Made by a program: the position numbers and the translations under genes
Notes under the pieces: model-generated
The model's database searches: none
What the model was told of the DNA's origin: nothing
The model's input: only the letters and a program-made list of their open reading frames with translations
DNA from: Capitella teleta
Taxonomy: Eukaryota > Annelida > Polychaeta > Capitellidae
Length of the DNA: 64,000 bases
Assembly (NCBI GenBank): GCA_000328365.1
Contig: KB301925.1
Coordinates: 5,185-69,184 of the forward strand
Direction: 5' to 3'
Part shown: piece by piece, positions 1 through 10,681 of the stretch
How the letters are laid out: every line of letters starts with the position of its first letter
Position numbering within the stretch: position 1 is the first letter of the stretch

Positions 1-800
1 TTACCTGCATACTTCACTAGAAATGATCCCGACATTTTAACCTTCCAATCCAGCAACACGCGAAGGTTTCAACATTCGTGTTATGTTAGGTAATAAAATT
101 ATTTGAATGCTCTTTCATAAGATTCGCATCACTTTAAATCCACCCGCACCTGAGCAATAGGTGCTCAATGGATTTCAACTTGACCCTCGGTTACATGTAA
201 TCAGTACGACGTTTGGCGTACTTTATGAAATGCACACAATTTTGATAAAATTCCCATATGCACCTTCTTCGCAGGTGGCTTAATATAGCCCCCCACGGGC
301 CCCAGGCAACAGCGTGGTATTCCCTGCATGGCAGCTAGGTTACATTCCAAGAGTTACAGACTTCTGCCAGTGTCCGATTCACTGCTCAATCGGAAAGATC
401 AACTGAGGAAATTCGGAAATCCCATTGCCCTTTGGTGTTCCCCAGTGTGTAGCGACCGGGTCAGGGTTCAAAGGGCAACCCGCTTTCCGGATGCACGAGG
501 TGTTACGGCTCAATCCGCACTTCCGAAGTTCAAGAAACCAAACATTTTCCAAAGGGAGATCCGGGGTTTTTTTTGTTTTTTTTTTAATGACTAGGAAGGA
601 AACGAACTGTATGATTAAGCTACCTGTTCAGGTAACCATAACATCCTGTTTGAACGTGAAAGAAGCTTATCGTTATTTAAGAGCGACGCATGGTGGTTAT
701 ACACCCAAATGGGAATTCCCATGGGGGAATTTCATATAACCATCACATAACCATCACAGAACCATGTTTATTCGGCGTAAAAGGGTTATTCTCCGAATAA
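1..800. other. Upstream intergenic stretch, no gene seen
   Basis: I see no coding region with family features here. Short open frames around 328-740 have no recognisable motif and no plausible splice context. The stretch ends at a TATA box that probably serves the bZIP gene downstream. Confidence 0.5.
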
Positions 801-810
801 AAGGCGCGTA

Positions 811-817
811 TATAAAA
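811..817 (+). promoter_or_regulatory. TATA box, likely promoter of the BATF-like gene
   Basis: TATAAAA lies about 125 bp upstream of the first in-frame ATG (938) and is followed at 961 by a strong splice donor (GTGAGT), as expected for a promoter plus short first exon. A perfect AP-1 site, TGACTCA, lies at 875-881 in the predicted 5' UTR. Because the gene encodes an AP-1 family protein, autoregulation is possible but is only inferred. Confidence 0.5.
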
Positions 818-937
818 GACTGGCATTCATTCAAGAATGCATATCTCCACGCTCATTATTGACTGGTTCACTTGTGACTCAAGTGAAGCATTGTACGATT
901 TGTATGATCGTCATTGTGACATTGAGATAACGATCAC

Positions 938-3900
938 ATGCTGCTTATTCATTCGAAACCGTGAGTAGGCGACCTTCAAAACAGCTATAAATACATTTCT
1001 GGTGAATGTACATATGTTATTGTATTTATTTCGTTTTTTTCTTCGCAGATTATCTGTTTCTCGGATGGCCACAAACGCTGATGACCGCGATGACGAGGAA
1101 TCGGAGAAGAGAGAACGTCGCAAAGATCAGAATCGAAGAGCAGCTAAGAAAAGTCGACGGATGCGAAGAGAGAGAGAAGAGGTGCTGATGAAGGTGACGT
1201 CACATATTACTCATTCCTTTGTCTTGTATCTGCTTCGGTTATTATTTTCATGCGCCATTTCTCACTGTTTTGCGTCCGATTGAAGAGGCCGATAGTGTGA
1301 GTTTGTGACCTGTCGTTAGTGAAGTCTCAAAAGAAACCCCTTAATCTTTGGATTTATTTATTATATTTTATTTATAACTTTATAAACCTTGGATTTAATC
1401 ACTATTATAAAGCATTATTAATGTTACTGCGTATTGAGAAAATGAAATGAAGTATTTTCGAGTCCATAATCGAACCGGTAGAACGCAAGACAACAGAAAC
1501 AAAATCGAGTAAAATGCGAATGTTCAATTACATAATATAATATTATTTGATCTTATATCACAAGATGACTCATGAAAAGACGACAATTAAGATTAGGTGG
1601 CAATAGTCCATGAATGCACTTGAAAGTCTGTCTTGAAATTTAAAAAACTCGTCCACAAATTGATAACTAATGCAAATTAAAACAGAAATAACGTGTCTTA
1701 AATAACAAATATCAGTGTGTCAGTTAAAAGTCTCATACAAAAAAAAAAAATCGACAGTAATTGAAGATTTTTATGCAATTGTTTCACCTCATGTTATTGG
1801 TCTCGAAGTACTAATTCATAACGCCTCCGCGGATTGGCAACCGTTATGTTCGTTCTTCAATCTTCTGTTGCGTTCTTTATCAAAATGAAAAATTCTGATA
1901 TTTGCATACAATGTTAGAGATTTGGATACAAGGTTGGAACTGTGGCGAGAACACGGCAGAGTAGAATGTACATATGATTGCATAAAATTAGACAATAAGA
2001 CTGATCTTGATTTGGGAGAAAGGGCATAGAAATATTTTTTATAATTTTATGGAAAAAAGATTCAAATGCTGACGCAATGTTTATAAAATCTGTGGAAACA
2101 CAAATCAACGATCCTGGCTTGTACTTTTTTAAAGGGCCACTGACGCGTCAGGGTGTGAAATGCAGTTTTGGATTCCTGGTACCATGTATCAATATATGTT
2201 CAGTCTTGGAATTGTCAAAAACACCGTTTTAGCGCCGTGCAGCGATTTTACAAGAAAAGACCCCCCCCCCCCCCCGCGATGTTTTCCCCACCAAAAACGT
2301 CGCGGGGGGTAAGTTCCGCATCTGACGGCAGACGTTTCCTGACTAATATCAGAACGCTCCATTTCATCATCCTATCCAGGACTGACGTGGAAATTACGCA
2401 TGCGTTCCGTTGTGACGTTTTTCTTCATATCTCGGCAACTGCTTCCCGCACAAACGTCTAACTCATACCAATTTGTTGGGGATGGCCTTAGCTTTCCAGT
2501 AATGTTATTTATTGTATGTTTATTTATCGTAATAATTTACAACGAATTGCTAAACGCGAAAATCTCGACAAAAGATGTCGAACTGACTTAAGAAATATAC
2601 AAATAGCACAAAATGTTGTGCTATGACACTTCTCAGTGTCACTCGGTTGCATGTTTTCCGTGAATTTTGAGCAGTGCATCTCGAGCGGAGGGGGGGAAGT
2701 TAAAACTTTTCTCAGCTACTTGATCGTTGACTAATCTAGTAATAACTATGGCTGCTGACAGCCTGATCAGAAACCTTCATGCGAAATCAAACATCGAAAG
2801 AATGAGAAGCACAGAAATAGATAATTGTGTAGGCCTACAAATTTCACAACTTTTGACACTTCCTCGAAAATCGTCAGCTTCGGAATTCCTTGAAATGAAC
2901 GCCGGGGAAGGAGATCTTTGCTGATTTATCAGGGACCTTTATTGAGCGCTGTGGAGTTTAATATTTCGAGACAATGTAGAGATTATTTCACTAAATGAAA
3001 AAAAAATAAAAATCAAAGAAAATTTTTGGAGTCACAGCACAAAATTACACGTATTCCTGATTATTCCTTATTGAAGTCCATATTTTGATTTGGAATGTTC
3101 GTGTTTCACAATTCATGTCTCAGAGGGCGCAATACATATGAGAAAATAAATACCACTTATGAAAAAAAAAAGAGGTTCTCCTGGAGCCAGTGATGTAAAT
3201 AAAACATATTATGTGTGCGGAGCGGTTGCTGAGTAGTAAGGAAAAACAGAGCGAGGGGTCATTTTCGAAATCAAAATCCGTGCCGCCAATAGAATATTTG
3301 CATTACTAAAATGGAGCGTTCTGATTGGTCAGGCCCCCTCTGACGTCATCACTCGTTTCAACAGAGGCCTCGGGAGGGAGCAAAATTTCTCCGGTCATAA
3401 TGCCCTCATGAAAAGAGCGTTATGACTTGGGATGATAATTTCATTGGCAATAGACTCACGAAACACCAACTAATGCCCCAAGGGATCCTCAGAGGCTCAA
3501 TTTAACGCGTCCGGGAGCAGAAAAGAGGGTTTGGGGGCATCATCCTTAGTTAGTGATTTAACACAATTGTGACAAAACTCGAGATTATTCAGCAATTTCT
3601 TAATTACAGCGCCAGATATATATGCGCACACCTCCAGTTCGATACAATTGAGCTCTGCGCCCAGACACTCCTCCCAGTCAGGAGATGAAGCTGGTGGGGC
3701 GACAGGAGGGGGGGGGGATGAGGCAGCAGCAACAGCAGAGGAGGCTATCTTCGGTTCTCCATTTTGGTCCACGGTCCAGCAGGGTTCACACTTTGCTCCG
3801 GGTGACAAGGTGTTTAGTAGTTCAGTTGTGCTGGCTCCAGCAGCAAGACACCTCAGAGCAACCACATACGCTCGAAGATGCGGATGGTCGTTAAAACCAT

Positions 3901-5314
3901 TGTACCCACGGACGAGGCAGTGCAGGTTCTTCACATGGTCCTGATTTACTAGTAACTTTCACAGGCACAAGAATGTCATCACTTTTTGTTATACGAGCTA
4001 GCAACTCTTCTGGAAGCTGGTGGAAGGCGTTTAGGCGCAATCGCCAGCCCTTGTGGGAAGGGAGATTTCTTCTTATTCTTTTCTGGCAGTTGGATATGAA
4101 GTTCCAGAAGTCGATGAAATTTCGGAAGTAATCAAATCTTGCCAGTGCACACGGAAAGTCTTTGCGTGTGATGGCACGCTTCCGAGGAGGACAGTTTACG
4201 GAGCTTGAGCAATCCCTTGTCTCTGGATCAGCCACTATATTAGGGGTTAGCGTCTCAGGGAAGTTGACACGCGAGCGGAATACTCAACTGTGATAACAAA
4301 GCTGCAGGTGTCGCGAGTTATTTTCACGATTAACCAGTCGCTGAGATCACAACAAAGCCTCAATCAAACGAATATTTGATGCGGGCAGACCGCCGGCTGA
4401 TGTGTTCGACAGTCAAAGCAAGATGGCGGACACTCGGCTTTCCGGAAATTGCCGAACTTAGCCCGAAGCCACTTCACTCAGTCTCCCTCTATCTCTTGTC
4501 TCTGGATTGCGCCAGCTATCTTCGTTTTTATATCGATTCGACGGACTTGGGACCCTGATCGTTATAATGCCAAAATCAGCCAGAGGTTTCATTGCAATAT
4601 TTGCAAATTTCAATAGTTTTCGGCGAAAATTCACTTTTGGACGAAATACTTCTCATGTTACTATTCATTGAAACTGGAGATAGAATAATCGTTTAATCTG
4701 GCTCTAAGAAGGATTTGTAGTGCCAGCCGACATCCGAAATCATCAATCATTTTACAGTTTGCGAAAATAGCGGCCAAGATGGCGCAGTTATGGTTTTGTC
4801 GTCTCGGTCAAGTTAGAAGGTTTGTTCGTGGCATAGTCCATTTAAATCACTCGGACGTCGATGGCTACACCTCCTTCCCGTGCTTTATCCCTTAATTATC
4901 TGGACGGAAAGTTCTCTTGATCAGGCATATAGCGGGGCGTTATGACAATGCATGACCTTTGACCATAGCAAAATTCCAGCAAACCTATTGCATGAACTGC
5001 ATGCGTTTAATGACTTCAATAACTGTTGAGAGAACCGCCTTCCTGCATGTCGCATGGTTCATCTGTCAGCGCATCTTTTCCATAATAATTTCTTCTTCTC
5101 ACAGGAGACGCAAGACCTGCAGCGCATGAACACGAACCTGAACTTGGAGATCTCTGAGCTGCGTCGTCAGGTGCAGGAAATGCGGAATGAAATGGAGAAA
5201 CACCGACAGCACTGCCACCTACAGGAGATGGAAACAACCACGATCCTCCCTCCGCTGACGTCACACAGTGGCGCGACCAATCAGATTGAAGCTAACATCC
5301 TCCCCTCATTTTGA
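938..5314 (+). CDS. BATF-like: BATF-like bZIP transcription factor
   Basis: Predicted CDS joins 938-960, 1049-1193 and 5105-5314 (125 aa). The product should be a nuclear DNA-binding bZIP protein; BATF proteins pair with Jun and bind AP-1 sites. The basic region carries NRRAAKKSR (compare NRIAAQKSR in BATF), followed by a leucine zipper running through exon 3 (DLQRMN, NLEISEL). The second intron falls just before ETQDLQ, the same place as before ESEDLEK in vertebrate BATF, and the length equals that of human BATF. The start at 938 was chosen because splicing 960 to 1049 keeps it in frame with the second ATG at 1065; an in-frame TGA precedes it. Intron 2 is 3.9 kb and holds a transposase remnant. 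ATF3/JDP2 are alternatives, but the zipper and intron position favour BATF. The family call is firm; orthology is inferred. Confidence 0.82.
2270..2309. repeat. GC-rich inverted repeat (hairpin)
   Basis: Arms 2270-2285 and 2294-2309 are 16 bp, complementary except for one position that would be a G-T wobble, with an 8-nt loop. The left arm is the end of a 15-C run and the right arm ends in six G. It lies in the large intron of the BATF-like gene. Confidence 0.7.
3497..4235 (-). pseudogene. P-element/THAP9-type transposase remnant
   Basis: The minus strand encodes the C-terminal part of a P-element-like transposase in two overlapping frames. The hallmark stretch reads NQDHVKNLHCLVRG then NDHPHLRAY and ALRCLAAG, matching the conserved NQD.LEN.F...R...G...NPT..F..ALR block of P and THAP9 transposases. 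Upstream residues such as ITKSDDILVP lie in the other frame, so a frameshift near 3940-3950 separates the two parts. No THAP zinc finger or terminal repeats were recognised. It is a dead fragment inside an intron of the bZIP gene, on the opposite strand. The family is assigned from memory of the motif, not from a search. Confidence 0.6.
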
Positions 5315-5697
5315 ACGATCTCAGTGCTATTAACATAATTTATACTCGTATTTCCAATCCGCAAAATTATTACTCATAAATTACTACATGTACGCAGAAC
5401 GTTTACTTTATTGGTTGTATAATGAATATATCATCTTTTGTGTATCTGTTGGAAATTTAGTCATCCGAATCTCTTTTCGAATTTCCCAACTTATCACTCA
5501 AATCATTGCTTGGTATACACTTTACACGTAAACCGCCAGGCCTAATTTGATTGCCAAATAATCAATCAATCAATTGAGTGTTTATTACTCATTCTATTTA
5601 TTTGATTTCCATTCATTGTGATTATCGTTTCGTTATTCCTGCTATTGTGATATTATTCTTTTTATACGTCATTTATTGCATTGTATTTTGGGTGTTG

Positions 5698-5703
5698 AAT
5701 AAA
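5698..5703 (+). terminator. Poly(A) signal AATAAA of the BATF-like gene
   Basis: AATAAA lies 384 bp after the stop codon of the bZIP gene, in AT-rich sequence with a T/G-rich stretch before it. It is the first canonical hexamer I see downstream of that stop. Confidence 0.6.
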
Positions 5704-5752
5704 ATGTGAATGCATGTACACGCACAGCTCTCTCTTCTACCCACGATCGAGG

Positions 5753-5809
5753 CGCATTCATAACGTTCTTCACATGACTCAGTCGACTGTGTGCAATTTA
5801 CTATTACAC
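5753..5809. repeat. Dispersed short repeat, copy 1 (carries TGACTCA)
   Basis: About 49 bp beginning at GCATTCATAACG and ending at GTGCAATTTAC recurs almost unchanged at 10633-10681. Both copies carry an AP-1 site (TGACTCA) and the reverse complement of the CGTTATGA motif. This copy lies about 50 bp past the poly(A) signal of the bZIP gene. Confidence 0.75.
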
Positions 5810-6415
5810 ACAGGTGAATACTGTGATATAGGTGAATTACAGGTGAATCACTAAGTGAGTGCAAGAAATATATTGCAAGCAAAATGAAACAGCAATGATC
5901 AGACACACCTCAGCAAAGAAACACAACAAACTTAATTTTCAATGCTTCACATCCAAGAGTGAAACACATAATAGGTATGTTAGTGTAGTGTATTTCATCT
6001 GTGGGTGAGCTTAGAAATCAACGGACGTACCAGAAAAATACTGTAATAATACTGTTAAGTTACTGTTCACAATATTATCTTACTTCAGTGACGTCATAAA
6101 AATCCAGAAACCCCATTTTTATGATGCTATAAAGAGATATATTCGTGGCCATAATGCTCGAGACAACCTCAGTTGCATAATGGTCACACAACATATTGAA
6201 ATTAGCTTTTCAAAATTACAATATCCAATTTTCTTGATTCATATCCATTGGTTTAATACGTTCAAATTAAAAGAAACCAAACTCTAAATTGGCAGAGGAA
6301 TGATTAATCACACAGCTTATCCATACAATATGTTATCTTAACTGTCATTTTTTTAATTTATTCCCTTTTCACACTAATCAATCATAGACATGACAAACGC
6401 ATGCCTTTGAAAGCA

Positions 6416-6421
6416 TATAAG
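6416..6421 (+). promoter_or_regulatory. TATA box of the PAN-domain gene
   Basis: TATAAG lies 47 bp upstream of the ATG at 6463, placing a transcription start near 6446 with a 5' UTR under 20 nt. The fit in spacing is good; the hexamer is slightly off consensus. Confidence 0.5.
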
Positions 6422-6462
6422 GCCCTAGGTCCTTGGGTGTCGCCTTGATACAACACTCCACT

Positions 6463-8069
6463 ATGGCTGCCCTTACGCCACTTGTGCTTGCTGGCATCGT
6501 CAGCGTTCTCCTCGCAGAATTCCGTGAGTATGCAATTCAGTTTGTTTATTATTGGCCGTGGAATTCTGTCTGAAAAAGGAGTATTATTTCATAAGTTTTG
6601 AATGAACAGGGCGTAGTCAGCTTTTAGGGAAGTAGGGGTCGTTCGTAAGATACTGGACCCATGCAAGCGCCAATTGCGATGTGGTAAAACCACCAAATAA
6701 TGGGGTCAAAGAGCCATTTGGGTGCAGCAGCATTTTTTTTTTTTTTTTTTTTTTTTTAGAAGTGGAAACATGGTGAACATTTGCATGGAAATAGTCATGA
6801 AATGTATGCAAACTTGCTGTCAAACTCTTCCCTCAGTTATTGGAGACTAGGTCAGATGTGGGCAATTGTAAACGGTTGAAAGGGAGTTCTTCAGAGTCCA
6901 ATAAATACTCAAGGAAGAACACTACCAAGTACTTGTTTCCTGCCATTCTTCATCTCTTCTCTTCTCAGATGTGGCCCATGGCCTACCTAATGGATGTTCT
7001 TGGGTCAGCGTGAAAACCAAACGGCTGAATAGTTGGAACAATCTGACTGCAGATGCAATTGACATAAATAAGTGCAGAGAAATCTGTGAGAAGCGAATAT
7101 ATGAGGGCTTCAAATGTCGTTCAGTGGACTTCAGTCCAGTGAGACGAAGATGCGTGCTTTCGGAAGGCGATCGTGCTGACTCATACCTCCGCAATTACTT
7201 CGAAAAGGACTGGAAATACAACGAAATACAATGCCCGGACGGTGGGTGACAAATGTTGATTGTTTTGGTCATGCTTGGACATTGCCTCTGTTGAAGATGG
7301 ACGAAACCGCAGCTCTTGTACCTTGGTTGGACCAGTTCGAGGACATGCGATACCTGATTCTTCCATTCCTTCCAATGCTCATTCTGGCTTCACCCTGGAC
7401 AAGTGTGAAGAAGTCTGTCGTCTCGAGAAACGATTCTTTTGCATTTCGTTCAACTTCAAGTCATCAGAGGGGCTGTGCGTTCTTCAACAACGCGACACCA
7501 AAGAGGTTCGATTGGCTGAAGTTCCCTCTTTCGACTATTACGAGCTCAGTTGTGACCCGGATGTTGACCTTCAGACTGGTCAGTCCATCACATCCGTTGG
7601 TATGTATGTGACAAAGAGATTATATCACAAGTTTAATGCTAGAAAATAATCATTTCAGTAATGCTTGAGCCTTGAACAATTGAATATTTCAACAATGATT
7701 ATGAATAATTTATGATGCACAGACGTCACAATAATCAGGTTAATTAACATGCCAATTTAATTTGAACAGCGGCAACAGACGACCAGCTATGTTCAATCAA
7801 AGGTCCATTGGATGGATATTTGGGTTCTAGTGAGGGCCCAGAATTTGTTGCAGACCTCGCCGACTGCAGAGAGTACTTCGAAATAACCAGACAAGTTGAT
7901 TCGCAGTGGAAGGCCTTCAGCTACGATGCGTTATTACGGCATTGCTATTTTCATGATAAAACCTGCAAAGAAGCGGCAATTGTGCCAGCATGGCTCTTTC
8001 ACTACTACGAATATTCCTGTGATCCATTCGGTAAGACGTTCTCATTCAATGTTCGTATGTGTATTTATA

Positions 8070-8103
<34 letters not shown>

Positions 8104-8145
8104 CTGTTCCCAGATGATCTTGTCAAGCAATGCTTTATTTCTTGA
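6463..8145 (+). CDS. Secreted protein with three PAN/Apple modules
   Basis: Predicted exons are 6463-6523, 6969-7241, 7297-7599, 7771-8030 and 8114-8145 (about 309 aa). Exon 1 encodes a signal peptide (MAALTPLVLAG...). Each of the next three exons encodes one PAN/Apple-like module with spaced cysteines (for example KCREICEKR..., KCEEVC..., DCREYF...) closing with an aromatic run and Cys (NEIQC, YYELSC, YYEYSC). All introns are phase 1, the pattern of exon-shuffled extracellular modules. The second intron is only 55 bp. Exon 4 is 260 bp, one base short of a whole number of codons: the frame beginning LCSIK before about 7800 must shift to GPLDGYLG after it, so a one-base deletion (assembly error or real) is likely near 7800. 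The tail after module 3 is ten residues (ending CFIS). PAN domains bind protein or carbohydrate; the ligand here is unknown. Confidence 0.75.
6729..6757. repeat. Poly(T) tract
   Basis: An uninterrupted T run in the first intron of the PAN gene, probably a retroposed poly(A) tail on the minus strand or simple slippage. Confidence 0.7.
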
Positions 8146-8655
8146 TGCTGCTTCATGCTGCTTTGTGCTGCTTCGTGCTGCTTCGTGCTGCTTCATGCTG
8201 CTTTGTGCTGCTTCGTGCTGCTTTGTGCTGCTTCATGCTGCTTTGTGCTGCTTCATGCTGCTTCGTGCTGCTTTGTGCTGCTTCGTGCTGCTTTGTGCTG
8301 CTTCATGCTGCTTTGTGCTGCTTCATGCTGCTTTGTGCTGCTTTGTGCTGCTTTGTGCTGCTTTGTGCTGCTTCGTGCTGCTTTGTGCTGCTTCGTGCTG
8401 CTTTGTGCTGCTTCATGCTGCTTTGTGCTGCTTCATGCTGCTTTGTGCTGCTTCATGCTGCTTTGTGCTGCTTCATGCTGCTTTGTGCTGCTTTGTGCTG
8501 CTTCGTGCTGCTTTGTGCTGCTTTGTGCTGCTTCATGCTGCTTTGTGCTGCTTTGTGCTGCTTCGTGCTGCTTTGATGCTGCTTTGTGCTGCTTTGTGCT
8601 GCTTTGTGCTGCTTCATGCTGCTTTGTGCTGCTTTGTGCTGCTTCAACAGCTTCG
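8143..8655. repeat. 10-bp minisatellite in the 3' UTR of the PAN gene
   Basis: About 49 tandem copies of GCTGCTTYRT run from 8151 to 8650. By eye the units differ almost only at one dinucleotide: TG (27), CA (12) or CG (9); none has TA, and one unit near 8571 carries an extra base. The array starts right after the stop codon at 8143-8145 and ends about 25 bp before AATAAA (8681-8686), so it should be transcribed as 3' UTR. The array is open in several frames, producing leucine/alanine/cysteine-rich translations that are artefacts of the repeat. Confidence 0.9.
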
Positions 8656-8680
8656 TGCTTATAATTATGAAGCCTTGATC

Positions 8681-8686
8681 AATAAA
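8681..8686 (+). terminator. Poly(A) signal AATAAA of the PAN-domain gene
   Basis: First canonical hexamer after the stop at 8145, placed immediately past the minisatellite. Confidence 0.6.
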
Positions 8687-8924
8687 GATCTAAAAGTGCA
8701 TTACTTATCTTGTTCTCTTTCTTGATCTATGCACGTACCGGTCTATAATTGCAATTGTTCTGGGATATATCTACTTTGCATGCCATGAAATATTCCGAAA
8801 AAAAATATTTCAAACATGCTCGACAACCGCACACCTTAAATTTGGCTTCAATTCTGACCAATCATGTGACTTCTATAAGCATTCCAGTTACTCATTTATT
8901 AATTCTATGCCTGGAACCGACTGC

Positions 8925-9310
8925 TATCCCCTACCTTCGAAAGCCCCTGAAATCTGGTTAATTCAGCAAGAAAATGTACGTCATCACTCTGCTAGGGCCA
9001 CTGGCCCATTTTCCCCAATAGAGCACCTTTGGGACCAACTAAAGACAGCCATCTCCCACCACCTCTCTCCTCCCATAAATCACGAGAAACTCACTGCTGA
9101 GAAAAATGGGGAACATCCACAATTCTTCACGAACGCTCTGCAAAAGTATGTGCCAAATATGCAGGAATGAGAGGACACGAGAGGGGTGGACACACCCTGT
9201 GAATTTCACATTTGACCCCTTATCTCCATATGAAGGAAAACAAATATTTAAAACCAGTTAGCTTTTGCTGAAATTTGGTCAACACCTGTGCAAATGAAAC
9301 GCCTTCAAAA
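8925..9310 (+). pseudogene. Tc1/mariner transposase remnant
   Basis: The frame from 8907 to 9170 contains LIQQENVRHHSARAT (family: QQDNA..H.AR.T) directly followed by FSPIEHLWDQL (family: SPDLNPIEHLWD.L). These are the two blocks around the last catalytic residues of Tc1/mariner DDE transposases, but the roughly 20-30 residues normally between them are missing and the catalytic Asp of QQD has become Glu. The copy is a dead C-terminal fragment. The following AT-rich stretch to about 9310 may be its 3' end; no terminal inverted repeat was identified. Confidence 0.7.
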
Positions 9311-9742
9311 CATCATAAAAATGGAGTCCGTACAATGTAAATAAATAAATGTTGTTGTAATTCAGGTGTGTGTTTGCTTTGCCTCTTGATATAATATTTA
9401 TACAAGTGCATAGATATCCCTATAGATGGAGAAAAGCCTTTAATTACCCGTGTTGTGGGCGGGGCTTGATTCACGCAGTCGCCATATTGGTTGTTTGGAC
9501 ATTTTCCTCAGAGCGAAGCCCGTAATGATGTAATCCGTGTGAAGCGACGTATCTCATTAAATGGAGTATCTTTGGACATTATTTTACAAATACTTTATTG
9601 CGATGGCAAGGACGGAGTAAAAAGCAAGTCGAGGAGGATTATACATGTACTGTTGTATAATGCACTGCAACAGTAATTCACGGACAACAATTGAAAGAGA
9701 TTACGTTTCCATGCGCTATATTCCCCATGGGCCGTTCACCTC

Positions 9743-9746
<4 letters not shown>

Positions 9747-9790
<44 letters not shown>
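9747..9790. repeat. (AT)n microsatellite
   Basis: Uninterrupted TA dinucleotide run of about 44 bp. Confidence 0.95.
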
Positions 9791-9795
<5 letters not shown>

Positions 9796-10632
9796 TTGTA
9801 ATAAAATAGTAATTGTGTGATAGTAATTGTGTGATGAACTCTCAGGACATTACAATTTGTCAACTCGCTATCATGACTGTGACAGGCGAGTTTGTCAACC
9901 AATATGACTGAGTCTGTCAGTTACTTTTAATAAAAAAAGTGTTGAACTCTACATCCACACAATTAAAAATTAAAATACTTAATATCTTTCTCTTTTGAGC
10001 TTGAAGACCTGACCTCGATTTTTCTTGGCATTTTTTTTTTTAGACGTCATGCAGTAATGAATCATCGACACACGAAGACAAGACCTAACCGTAACTAACA
10101 TTGGTTCCAGGAGAGTGTGCTCTTTGAACTTTGAACCAGCAGCTTCCCGTCAAATGATAAATATACATGCAATACCAATTAAGATGCACTGAATGCATGT
10201 CAAAAAATTATTAATAGCTCTGCACCGACTCCTGCATTCTCCAATTTTTGATCAGCTAGACAATCTGTATGAAATATTATATTCCCTTCAAGCGTTATTC
10301 TATTTTCATTTCTTACTAAATAAATGTTATTTACATGAATCAATTGGTGTTATGTGTTAAAACTTGAAATAAACTTGGTTATAGACTGGGCAGTAGAGCG
10401 AAGCTGAATCCTTTGTATTGCATGTATTCATTCACAATGTGTCAATCACTCAATGCAACGTGCTGTTAAAAGGCCGTTGTAGCATAAACACACGACCAAT
10501 GAGTATCAACGTTGGTTAATGATGGTTAGAAGTAAGGATCTTTAAATGTTATAAGTTATTCGTGCCTTTTTATGCCTAGAATAAACATCTGGTCTTTTTA
10601 ACTTGTGATATAAGTGATTAGGTGTGTCAAGG

Positions 10633-10681
10633 TGCATTCATAACGTTCTTCACATGACTCAGTCAACTGTGTGCAATTTAC
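10633..10681. repeat. Dispersed short repeat, copy 2 (carries TGACTCA)
   Basis: Near-identical to 5753-5809 over about 49 bp (one clear internal difference, CGACTG versus CAACTG). It includes TCATAACG and TGACTCA. Flanks on both sides are unrelated. Confidence 0.75.

Noticed and set aside
7808-8725. Long open frames with LLHAALCCFVLL-type repeats
   Set aside because: They are translations of the 10-bp minisatellite in the 3' UTR; the PAN gene's own stop codon lies just before it.
9491-9676. 61-codon frame considered as a THAP or transposase fragment
   Set aside because: No C2CH zinc-finger residues and no transposase motif.
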